Source: Diorhabda sublineata (Eukaryota > Arthropoda > Insecta > Coleoptera > Chrysomelidae). From it: a stretch of DNA of 64,000 nucleotides. Shown piece by piece: positions 35,166 through 46,100 of the stretch. The notes below the pieces were generated by a model. The model searched no databases. It saw only the letters and a program-made list of their open reading frames with translations, and had not been told where the DNA came from. Position numbers and translations under genes: made by a program. The stretch is taken from positions 8,756,709-8,820,708 of the forward strand of contig NC_079476.1 in the NCBI RefSeq assembly GCF_026230105.1, given 5' to 3'. How positions within the stretch are numbered: position 1 is the first letter of the stretch; the number at the start of each line of letters is the position of its first letter.

Positions 35166-35400
35166 GGAACCGTTGTGATATTTATACTGAATAACCAATT
35201 ATTTATTACTGCTACTTCACCAACATTTACAATTATACTGTTGGACATGCGTTTCGATAACCAAATTATCGTCTTTAGAAACCAAAGGTGAAGTGAAGTG
35301 TGGTAACTGGAATTTACTTATTATCGAAATGTGGATCACACAGTAATTGTGAGTATTGGCAGTAGTGAATACAGTGTTCAGGGCTCCTGTTATATAACAT
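35166..35400. repeat. Penelope-type hammerhead palindrome, degenerate copy
   Basis: Begins tctggaaccgttgtgat and runs through CAACATTTACAATTATACTG, then (minus strand) a core altered to CTAAAGA, stem GATAAT/GTTATC, GAAACGC. The opposite arm ends cacacagtaattgtgagtat tggcagtag..acagtgttcag. Same layout as the copies at 38.2 and 58.8 kb, but with more substitutions. Confidence 0.7.
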
Positions 35401-36801
35401 AAAGGGGTGAATTTGAATCCATTTTCTTATTTGACATCAAGTTTTCTTGTAAATTTAGTTTTGTACAAAACTAATTTATTTAAAATAAACTGTACGTAAG
35501 ATCTGCGAATCGAATTTTTATATATGGCTCGATAGTAATTTCATTATTATATTGACTCTGCAGATACAGTATAAGAGGGTTTTCAGTATTGTTCTTTTAC
35601 TTAAAAACATACGCAAATTCACCAAAATTAGATATTTTCGGATTTGAAATAAAACTAATAGATTTTTATTCATTAAAATCAACTACAAAGACACTAAAGC
35701 GATTCTGTTTCTTCCAAAGTAAAAATTTAGGATTATGGAATGTTTTGAAATAATCAAGGATTTTAAGTAATATTTTTTTACCCCCTTATAATGTAGCAGG
35801 AATATTAAAAAAATATTGTTGGTTATTCTTTTGCAAATAAAGGATATTTATAAAAAGTTTTTAGCATTGCTCGAATTTGAGGAAAACATAAGGACTTGAT
35901 TTTACTTACCACCTTTTTGAATTGATAACTGGGAAGAGGAAAGGCTGAAGAAAATCTCTTATAGCTAAGGTCATATTTTCATAACCTGAATTTTTTGCAT
36001 GAATTGAAAAACTCCAATATCAGTAAATTGTAATTTTGATTATAATTTATTTTTAAAAGTTATTTCATACAATGTTCATGGATAAGTGGCTTTCTTGATG
36101 GTTTTTCACAATAACTTACATTTTTACATTGGTGTTTTTTTTAAATTTTCAACAATTTTTTGAACAAAAAATCAAGCAGCCTGGAAGTCATTTATCATTT
36201 ATAAGTAATAATATGCAATACTTTTTATTTACCTTTGTTGAATTTTACAAAAAATAAAATTTTTACAAACTATATATTTTTATTTAAAAAATACATCGCT
36301 CCGCAAAAATACCACATAAGTCTATACATTAGAATAATTTTCTTTATCTGTTTACTTTTTACACCTTTTTAAATACATTTCTTGATGATTTTAGGTCTCC
36401 TTTAATTGAAATTTCTTTTATAAACAGATAAAATCTTAACGTCAGTATAGGTTGTCATCACGAAATAAATTAGAATAATTACCTTCTAATTATTGTAACT
36501 CACAATGATGGATCAAATAGTTTTTTAGGTTTCTTCAGATTTATTTCGTATTAACAAAGTACATCATAATTTAAACAAAAATTGGGTGGTTTGAGAAAAA
36601 AATTGTTTTGTATAGTTTTTATACAATTTTTATTCTTAATTCTTTGATCAATATTTATAGAGAAAAAAATTATTGAAAATTCAAAAATTTTATAGGTTGT
36701 TTAAACATTTCAGTAAGACCGTCATATTGCGTGACGTTTGTAGGTATAAAATAAACAATGAACATATGATACAAAGTAAATATCTTTGATTAATCTGAAA
36801 A
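35401..36801. other. Intergenic, no feature recognised
   Basis: Downstream of sideroflexin. An AATAAA at about 35480 could serve its 3' end, but several exist and I cannot choose. Confidence 0.35.
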
Positions 36802-36980
36802 ATGGTATATAAACCGTGTTTGGTGCCAGGATGTAAAAATATCACGACTAAAACACCTGAGTTTTTTTATGATGCCAAAAAATTCGAATGTATACAAAAA
36901 TGGTTTGAAAGTGTTGGGTTTTGACGATCCTGCGAGATGTAATTATTTTTGTTCCCAGGTCCATTTTAATTTAAGTAAGG
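36802..36980 (+). pseudogene. THAP zinc-finger domain fragment
   Basis: ATG at 36802 opens MVYKPCLVPGCKN-TTKTPE (the C-x4-C of a THAP finger), then a frameshift near 36870. The second part reads VLGFDDPARCNYFCSQVHFNL, the 'C..HF' end of the C2CH finger. THAP fingers are DNA-binding domains of P-type and related transposases and of domesticated host factors. The missing AVPxF tail and the frameshift make this a remnant. Confidence 0.65.
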
Positions 36981-37439
36981 TTCAATTTAACTTATTTTAA
37001 AGTAATTAAATTAATTATACTTTTAATTTTTAACATGATTATGTAATAATGTAGAAACTTAACCTATGAAAGGTTTATTCTATTTATTCTTATATATAGA
37101 AAAATGTTTTATTTATACATAACCAATAAATAAAAACTGAATCTTAATAGCAGACGCTACGTTCCCGGCAATGATAACCTCGTGACCATCAGGCAGACAA
37201 CTGCTCAATGTTTTTATTAAATCTTTGACGTTACAACTGAAAACCAATGAGGATCGTTTTCTCATGTAGTTAAACATTTGAAATTTTGAGGATTTTCCAT
37301 TAAAGATATAATAGCTAATATTTTTCACTTCTAATTAAATATTTTACTTTCCGACATTATTTCATATCAAAAACTTATGAAATAAGTAAGAAAATAAATA
37401 CTTTTTAAAAATGCAAGTACTGTATTGCATTAATGAATT

Positions 37440-37780
37440 TTTTATTTAAGACAGTGGACTTCAAGCAAGCATAAATTATCATGCAACTCTGTGTGGACCT
37501 TCAAACTAATGCCATCCCTGTGATCATAACATTTCCTCTACTACTGTTTCGCTAATGTAACATTGGGCTTTTTCCTCTCTAGGACATCGATGAACTCTGA
37601 TGGTTGTAGTCACTAAAACATAAAAACGTGATTGATCACTAAACAAAATATTGTTCCATTCACGCTCTCTCCAGTGCGGTATTCTTGGATGAACTGAATA
37701 TTATGCTAGACTGAGATTACAAAGGAACAAGTTGTGGCTCGATACGGAGACTAAATTCGACCCCAGCCAACTTCACGCTG
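37440..37780 (-). pseudogene. Tc1-like transposase fragment
   Basis: The minus strand reads HPRIPHWREREWNNILFSDQ followed by SRFYVL and IRVHRCPREEKAQCYI, the block around the first catalytic Asp of Tc1 transposases ('HW...W..VLFSDESRF....R..V.RRPGER'). Then ETVVEEMLWSQG-like sequence breaks up. No ends identified. Confidence 0.7.
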
Positions 37781-38204
37781 CATCTTGACTAACTAGGTAA
37801 CTGTGCATATAGGAAGATATTTGGTGCAGTGCAGTACTTGTAACAGATACTTTGTAGAAAACATGCATTCACAAGAATCGATCTGACCAAATTTTTTATT
37901 TAGGTAAACAATGCTGTCTATGTATTTTTTTAATTGATTCCTACACCTGTCTACGGAAGTGACATTATAGTGCCACTCCATTGCTGTGGTAGTAGCACAT
38001 TCCTTGTCCATAAGATTTCTATTTTTCATAACTTCAATGTTGGTTCTACATGTAACATGGCAGTTGTTTGGCAGTAAGGTTTTTGTAAAAATTTTGTTTA
38101 TATTGACAGCTTTCTGAGTTGTGGTGTGTTAAACATGTAGAATATGTATTGGTTCAACAGATTTAAGAACGATTGGAGTGGATTCGTATTAATGGCTTCA
38201 TTTG

Positions 38205-38392
38205 ACAAAAATTTGGAATTTTTTAAACCGTTGGTGATGTTCATACTGAACACTGTTTGCACTACGACTACCCCAATAATCACAATTATACTATATGACA
38301 TTTTAATGACTTATCGTTTTCAGAGACTGAAGGATAAGTTAGTTATCAAGACACAGTGTAATTGTGAGTGTTGGTATAGTGGTAGTATATAA
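38205..38392. repeat. Penelope-type hammerhead palindrome
   Basis: The left arm ttggtgatgttcatactgaa CACTGTTTGCACTACGAC..AATCACAATTATAC and right arm cagtgtaattgtgagtgttg gtatagtggtag are inverse. They meet at cagagactgaag, so each strand reads CTGAAG outward. On the plus strand the core is followed by GATAAG/GTTATC and then AAGACACAGTG, with the GAAA and GUC parts mutated. A body-less derivative of the ends of the Penelope-like element at 42.55-43.49 kb. Confidence 0.75.
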
Positions 38393-39375
38393 AATGGGCA
38401 GTTTTGCAAGAAAAGGATATCAGGGAACAAACTAGACGACGGTCTAACTTCACGTATGTATAAATAACATTCAATACAAAAAATTTTAACGATCTCTTCA
38501 ATTAATTGAGAAAACTACAAGTATCGAATAGTTTAAAACCTAATGGGTTGATTAGTGACCAAGCATGTGATTATTTTTCTTTGATTTTATTTACCAGTGT
38601 TATAATCTAGATAATTAGAGTTACATCAAACAATTAACCTGAAGATCTATTGTGTCCCCTAGCTCGCATAGCTCGCCTTGCAGCTCAAGAATTATACTGA
38701 ACTCCAGTATCTGTCTGCTTCAATAAAGTTGGATCACTGCTCCGACAAGTTTCTTGTTAAACGTATTTTTTGAATAAGCTTGCAATTGCAAGGCTTTCAG
38801 GAACTAGGTCAATTGGGGTTTTACTCTTCTTTTTATGGAATTTGCATTTGGGTGGGTTCTGATAGACCTAAGCCAGGGAGAAGGTGTAGCTTGTTTTCGC
38901 TTGGATTCAAATGGTTTTGAGGTTCAAAGGAACTTTTAAGAATGATCTACTCCGGAAAGGCAGCGCCAGAGTGCGTAATTTTTATTTTTTTTTTCTTCTT
39001 CAGAAACTCGTAATGAAAATACCACAAAAAGACCTAAGGTCAACGAAAAGAATCTGTGCTTCTTTTTGGTGTGAGATTATTTTTTATGTGACCTAAACTA
39101 AAAACAGATTGGTGAAAACCTATTTCATCAAGTTTTATTTGCTACTCCTATTTAGTCAATGACATGGAAATTTAATGCTCTAATAACGGCTTCAATTAAG
39201 AAATTCATCGCTATGTATTATCTATACCTTTTTCCTGTAAGAGGCTAGGTCAAGGACCGAGGATAATAGACGTCAGGTACTAACTCCTGTTGTAGGTTTT
39301 GAACCATCACTCAACTATTTAATGGCATTTCTCTTATTTTCTCATTTTTTCAGTATTCTAGGGGGCCTTCGAAGT
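38393..39375. other. Intergenic, no feature recognised
   Basis: No coding similarity or repeat structure that I can defend on either strand. Confidence 0.35.
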
Positions 39376-39379
39376 AGGA

Positions 39380-39685
39380 CGGTATAAGTTCGAAAATGTA
39401 CCGTCGTTTAAATATCTGGGATAACTAGTGACGGAAAATAATGACAAATAAAGTCAAAAGGGCCAGACTCAAATGGCTACGCCTAAGGAGCGAAGGGTGC
39501 GTAAACGATGGCCGGCGACTGCTTGGGCGCGCAAACGATGGCTGGATGATGTCAACGATCTTCGGGGAGCTAAGTGTGAGGGGGTATAGACGTGTTGAAA
39601 CGTGATGACTGGAGGAATGTGGTGGACTAGGTAAAGGTTCTTTGAGGGCCGTAGTGCCAGTGGTAGTAGTAGTAATAGTATTACT
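39380..39685 (+). pseudogene. LINE reverse transcriptase 3' end with internal deletion
   Basis: The plus strand reads YKFENVPSFKYLG-LVTENND at 39388-39450, the end of the RT palm/thumb. It then jumps directly to ARLKWL, GARKRWLDDVNDLRGAKCEG and RDDWRNVVD near 39600 and a stop-rich GTAGTAGTAGTAATAGTA tail, the normal 3' end of insect endonuclease-RT LINEs. About 200 codons between are missing. The minus open frame over it is a shadow. Confidence 0.65.
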
Positions 39686-40077
39686 CATACCATACGCTCT
39701 GTAACATTTGGAGCTGTCTTTGTATTGATATATTTAGAACCGAAAACCTTATGAATATACTTTTCTTGTTAAAGTAATTTATTAGCATCAGAGATTTTAT
39801 ATCAATTTTGAAGTTCAGGTATTGAAAATTTGCAATACCCTTTTTTGATAATAACTATAATCTTATTGAGTTAATTTATCTCCTTTAAAAAATATGTTGA
39901 TGTTTTTATCTTCATCTATACTCATTGTTCCACTTTATGAAACTTGCTATGGGAGTTTACAAAAATAACCAGCAACGTTACACTCATTTGATGTTTAATT
40001 AAACTTTATATAATCGATTTTTTTATACAAAGATAATTATTACTTACAGATGAATTAGTGTGTAAATCCACATTCAA
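39686..40077. other. Intergenic, no feature recognised
   Basis: AT-rich spacer downstream of the large minus-strand gene. Confidence 0.35.
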
Positions 40078-40083
40078 TTTATT
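40078..40083 (-). terminator. Polyadenylation signal AATAAA for the large minus-strand gene
   Basis: Canonical AATAAA on the minus strand, 65 nt after the stop codon at 40148-40150. Position and orientation fit a short 3' UTR. Confidence 0.6.
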
Positions 40084-40147
40084 TACAAATATGAAACAAA
40101 AAAAAAAAGAAAATACCAATTATTATTTTACACAATTATACACTATT

Positions 40148-43100
40148 CTACAAGGAATAATTGAAATGATTACGATGCACTGTTACAGCTGCAGATTCTG
40201 AAACAAAGAACAGGAAGTTAATATTTTGTTTTTCACTAATTCGCAATAGGATTATTTGTCATATTAATTAATTTTGCAACTATTTACGAATTGCGATATA
40301 ATGTATATCTGCTACTGTAAGCCACTCGGTGTCTACTTAAGTTTTGAAATAGACAAATATTTATAATTGGATATGGCTTATTGTTTTTCAAAACATTCTC
40401 CATCGAGATCAATACACTTTTGGTAGTGTACCTCTAAAACATAAGATTAGAACGCATCAACCGCTTCTTCGGATGTAGAAAAACAAGGACTGTATGGCAG
40501 ATACCTAACCTAACACATCAGTTCGATGTTTTGACTATTCAAAAATGTATTTGTTTGAACTAATCTATGAAAGCTCGCATTGTCGTGGTGGAGAATGGTT
40601 CATTTTGTGCAATTGGTTTCCCTAATATTTTCTAACACTTCTGGCAAACAAATGCTAGTATACAATTCAGAATCTACATATCTAGTTATACTAAAAAACA
40701 AGCGACTTTGCTTCGAAGTGATTCGTGCGCGGAGCGCAGCCGAGTGAATGCAAAATTGCGAATTCCATTAGAACAACGTAGAACAGTCAATTCTGAATTG
40801 TATACTAGCATTTGTTTGCCAGAAGTATTTGAAAGAATCAGGGAATCTAATCGCACAAGTCGAATCATTCTCTACCACGATAATGCGAGCTCTCACAGAT
40901 TAGTTCAAACAAATACATTTTTGAATAGTCAAAACATCGAATTGAAGGGTCATCCGCTGTACAGTCCTTGTTTGGCATCCAATAATTTCTTCTTATTCCC
41001 GCAAATTAAAAATGAATTGCCAAGTCAACGTTTATCTACACCTGAAGAAGTGGTTGATGCGTTAAAATCACATGTTTCCGAGGTACCTCAATCACGATAA
41101 TTGATTCAAACGCATTCAAAAGAGTATTGGTCTTTCTCAAAATTTAAGTAGCAATTCTCGTACCATGTAGTTATAATAACAAATAAATTATTATTATACA
41201 TTGAATTTACCTGTCACTCCTGGTGTCAAAGTTGTAGAAGGTGCCAAAGGTGGTACCTGATATTGCTGATACGAATGAATTTGCATTGGTGAATCGGGCA
41301 AAGGAGGTTGCATCATTAGCATATTTACAGGTGGCCGATACACTGATTGGCTTTGATTAACCACACTTGGAACATATCCGTGATTAGTAACAATTTGTGG
41401 CTTGATTCGAGGGGGAAATATGTGTGGCGGAGGTGAGCCTGGAGGCGGTGATGGTGGAGGTAAATTGTCATCCTCTTCTGATTCGTCCAAAAGTGCTTCG
41501 TTAGATTTGATTATTTTAACCTAAAAATTTTACAGATACAGTTAAATTGATAATAGAGAAGGAATTTATATGTATTCTCAATTAATGATCAAGAATTTTT
41601 TTATTAATTGTTCAATATGGCAACAAAATAATGCTTTAGACTGAAGAGACATACCTTCACTTTTTTCTTCACATGTTTAGTTCCTAGTTTCGTTTTGGTA
41701 TAACGCTTTTCCTTTGGTAGCACTTTAGAAGGAGGAGGTGGGGAAGTTAAATCTTCTCCAGCAGATGGTGATGTGCCTTCACCAGGTCTGATACCATCAG
41801 CAAATTGCACTTTCTTTCTACTTTTTGACAACCTACACGTGATAAAATATTCATAGTTAAATATTCAATGTAATGAGATGAATTTTGGTGGAACTGAGAG
41901 CTTGATAATTGTAAAACTGAGTTAAAACAAGTAAAATTCTCAGTGTTAAATAATAAGCACTAAATATTAAAATACTGGCTGATAAAATATAGATATGTAT
42001 GTGAAATGAAAATGAATAATACGATAGCAGTATCAACTATAATAGAAGCAGTAGAAAATTGGACAATTTACAGAGAAGATAAGAAATAAATAAACAAAAT
42101 GGAAATAAAACCCCTGAGAAGAATAGTGGAAAATTTAAGATAAATAAAATAAGATAGTAAAAAGTAAGAAAAAAGAAAGATTGATAGAAAAAATAAACAA
42201 GAAATAGTTAAATTCATATATACATCATAATGAAGGCTGCAAACACCTTTAAAAACAAAGAGGTAAACACGAAATAAATTGATAAACCAAATAAGAGAAG
42301 CTGGAGCCAAAAATATCAACAACTTTGGAAGAAATAAGGAAGGTGGGCAAAAAAATTGTTACGTAATGAACTGAAACCATCATACAATAAGTGGAGAGGT
42401 GAGAGAAGGAAAAGTGTCTATGACATTCAGTAGGAGTCGGTTCTGAAATATGAATGTTGTGTACTCAACTAAAAAAAATAGACCGTCGTTTATATTAATA
42501 GAAAACTGGGGGTTATAAACAATATAGCCTGCAAAAAAGTAAGTAACTTGGAATTTCTGGAACCGTTAGTGAACTGAACACACTGCTTACACCACCACTA
42601 CACCAACACTCACCATTACACTATCTGATGAGCGTTTCGATAACTAAGTTATCATCTTCAGAGACTGAAGATGAACTAAAACCTAATAACTTAACTTACC
42701 TGTTTTATACTAAATTTTTCCACTAATAAAACTTTTACCGCGAAAATTAATACCAGCGGGAAAACCTCCTTGACAGGAATCTTCACATTTATTTCTTGAC
42801 TACTAAACAATAGAGTGGGATGTAAAGAATTAGCCATTCGTCCATATTTAAGCTCTTCTTACATTTAGCAATTTCAATGCTTTCAAATGTATCCGACAAT
42901 TTATTATTGGAAACATTTTTTAACAATTTTACATTGTTAACATTAATATTTTTGTCGTGATTATGCCATATTTTAAATGAGCTATGAACTCTTTAAATCG
43001 GATAATAACGGATCTCTTAGTCTGTCCAATATACCATATACCACAGCTAATTTCATGAATACCACTCTTTTCCAAATTTGGTATTTATTCTTAGGATTAC

Positions 43101-46100
43101 ATAACAATTGTTTTTATGTATTGTTGGATTTATAAACCAATTTAAAATTCTCTCTAGAACCAGCTGGGATGTATTTAGGAAAAACACTGCTACGTGCAGA
43201 TACATCCCGGCTGATTCTTTTCATTGTATTCAACATAAGATGGTCAGTCTTCATTTCTAGGTGAATCCGCTAATTCACTTTCCACTTACCATCGAGGAGG
43301 TTTTGCCGCTGGAATTAATTGCGGGAGGAGGTTTATTGTTGTGAAAATGTAATAAAAAACAGGTAAGTCAAAATATTAGGTTTCAATTTATCTTCAGCCT
43401 CTGAAGACGCAACTTGGTTATCGAAATGCGCGTCAGACGTAATTGTGAGTGTTGGTGTAAACACTGTGTTCAGTACAAAAAAGTAAGAGTGAAAGCACCT
43501 ACTGATATAGTTGATCTCAAGAAGAATTAACTGAGGAAAAGTTACAAATGCTGTATATTTTAAAATAAAATCAACCAGTGTCAGATAGTAGAAAATATTG
43601 AGAAACAAAAAATAAGATTAGACAAAATGAGATTTGGGAATACAGAAAGAGATAAAACAATTAAATCTCATACATTGGCATATGAGAATTCAAACAGTAT
43701 GAAGACAGTTTGTATTGAAGATCAATTCAATGTATGAAGTCTGTTGGCATAAGAAACAATGTCTGTTAATATTTTCGTTCAAATTATTAATAATGAATGA
43801 TTTTTACAATAAAAAGATTCAAATAACTCACCGTCCATATTTGAGAAGTATACTTCTTTTGCAAATAAGATCTTTAGAAGAATTAGAAATATGTATGGGG
43901 GGCCATTGTGCTGGTATATTAACATCCCCTTCCTCATCTTGATTTTCTACTTCAAGTTGTAAAGCTTTCTAAAAGAAACAATTGTTAGATCAAAGTATAT
44001 TATGTAACGAACAAGAAAACTTGTAAAATTCAAAAATTTCCTAATATCTATATGATTATTATGCTGATAAATTTTCTCGATTATTGCGTCCAGAGAGTAT
44101 AATTTTTTATTCTTTGGCAAAATAAAATATTCCTTGAAAATGGGTTTATGTTCTTTTTTTTGTCCCATCAGATCGTTAATCCAATTTTTTTATGTCTGTT
44201 GTAACAATTTTGATATTAACTATACTGAACCCAAAATCCGGATAAAAAGAAAATATAAGAAGCAGGCAAAGATACTCTAAGGGCACATAAGCGGCTGCTG
44301 CTAAGCTCTTGAAAGTGGCTATTCTGCCGAAGGCGTTCCCTGAGACTGACCTCATTGCGGAAGACGCTAAGGAAGATTTAGAGAGCACATATCACATCCA
44401 CATCGAAAGCCTGGGCCAAAGAAAATTAACCTTAACTGCCCCACCGGAAATAGAATGCGCAAGCAACGAGACTGCCGCAGAAAAACACTGGGAACACACC
44501 CTTAGTGAGCCGGACGAACCTAACGTTTGATAGCAGGCATCAAAATAGCCCAAGTGAACGCTCGTCACGCAAAAGGGGCATCTGCAGTAATCGCCGGGCG
44601 TTCACTAAAGAAAACCTTAGTCCTAATCCAGGAGCCCTAGTTCTACAAGGACTCAACTATGACACAAGTAGTGACAGTATACCGAGATCATGTATCTTGG
44701 TAAGAAACGACATAAATCACCTTTGTCTTTTAGAATTTTTAACCAGAAACCTCCTACCAACTCGAGCCTACCTTGAATACGAGAAGAAACGTCAAGAAAT
44801 CGTCATAGTGTCAAGCTACTTAGATGGGAACGAGCCTGTACTGTTACCAGAGTTGCAAAGACTAGTGGAGTACTGCCAGAGAAAGATTTGAACTAATAAC
44901 CTTTACATACACAATGTACTGAACACACCAACATTTGTAACAAGAGTAAGGAAAGAAGTTTCAGACATAAGTACATCGAACGTAAAAGAACAGGTAAAAA
45001 CTGGAGGGTATCGAATGAGCATTTTATCTCTGATCATAGAATAATCATGTTTAGACTCTTTAGACAGATTCCACTGAGCCAGAATTCAGCAGGAAAAATT
45101 GGAAAATACATACAAAATCAATCTACATTATAATTTAATGCGCATCTAAACCAGAAAGGCTAGACACCAACTGAATCTGGAGTAAGATCTCAAAGAAGTA
45201 AATAAGGCCATATTCGATGCATACGAATCGAGTTGTCCCATACAAAAAAGCAAAAAGGTAGCGATGTTCCCTGGTGGAATGAGCATCTGTCCAAGTTAAG
45301 AACCAAAACACGACACCTCCTTAACAGAGCAAAGTGTTCCGGGGACTGGCAGAGCTACACATGGCACTGAAGAAACCGGATAGCAGTTTCACGGAGAATG
45401 AGGAGGACAGAGCACAGCTCTTCCTGAACACTGACTTTCTGGAAAGTGGTGAACCGGCCTCAGAAAACAAAAGGACAAAACATAGAAAAACTATGAGTAA
45501 GTAACCTTCATACCAAAAGCTGGAAAAAAGGACACCGTACAACCCAAATCCTTCAGACCAATCAGTTTCACCTCGTTTATACTATACATGATGGAAAAAG
45601 CATATTTTGTTGCACAGAGCACGGAACTCCAGAGCATTATACCTGGGAACGTATGAAACTGAGGACGAAAATTTCTGGCAATTACATTCCACATTCTAGA
45701 TTTTTTAAAAGGAGTGGGATAAACAGATCAACTGTAAGCACTGGATTCCCCAGTATCGCAGCAAAAAAGGGGGACACAATAGATCCTTCGAATCGCAGTG
45801 TATATGATACCCAAACATTCATTCATACAACTTTACTGACAATGACATTGAGTAACTTGTTAGTTTGTTTTAGCTATAGTGAATGAAAAGGGAATAAAAA
45901 ATACAAATTAATAATTTATACCGCACACGTTGCTAAATAATTTGTACAATATATAATGTGTATATGAAGATATATCATTGCTGTCGTGGTAACATAATAA
46001 AGTACGTAGATATATTTGTTCATTTCAATTTTTTATCGGATGATGTACATTAAAGCACAAAAAAACAAGAAAGAGTCTCACATAAGATTGCAAGCTAGTA

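Noticed and set aside
44176..44388. 70-codon minus-strand frame
   Set aside because: Antisense to the Jockey-group LINE gag-like region.
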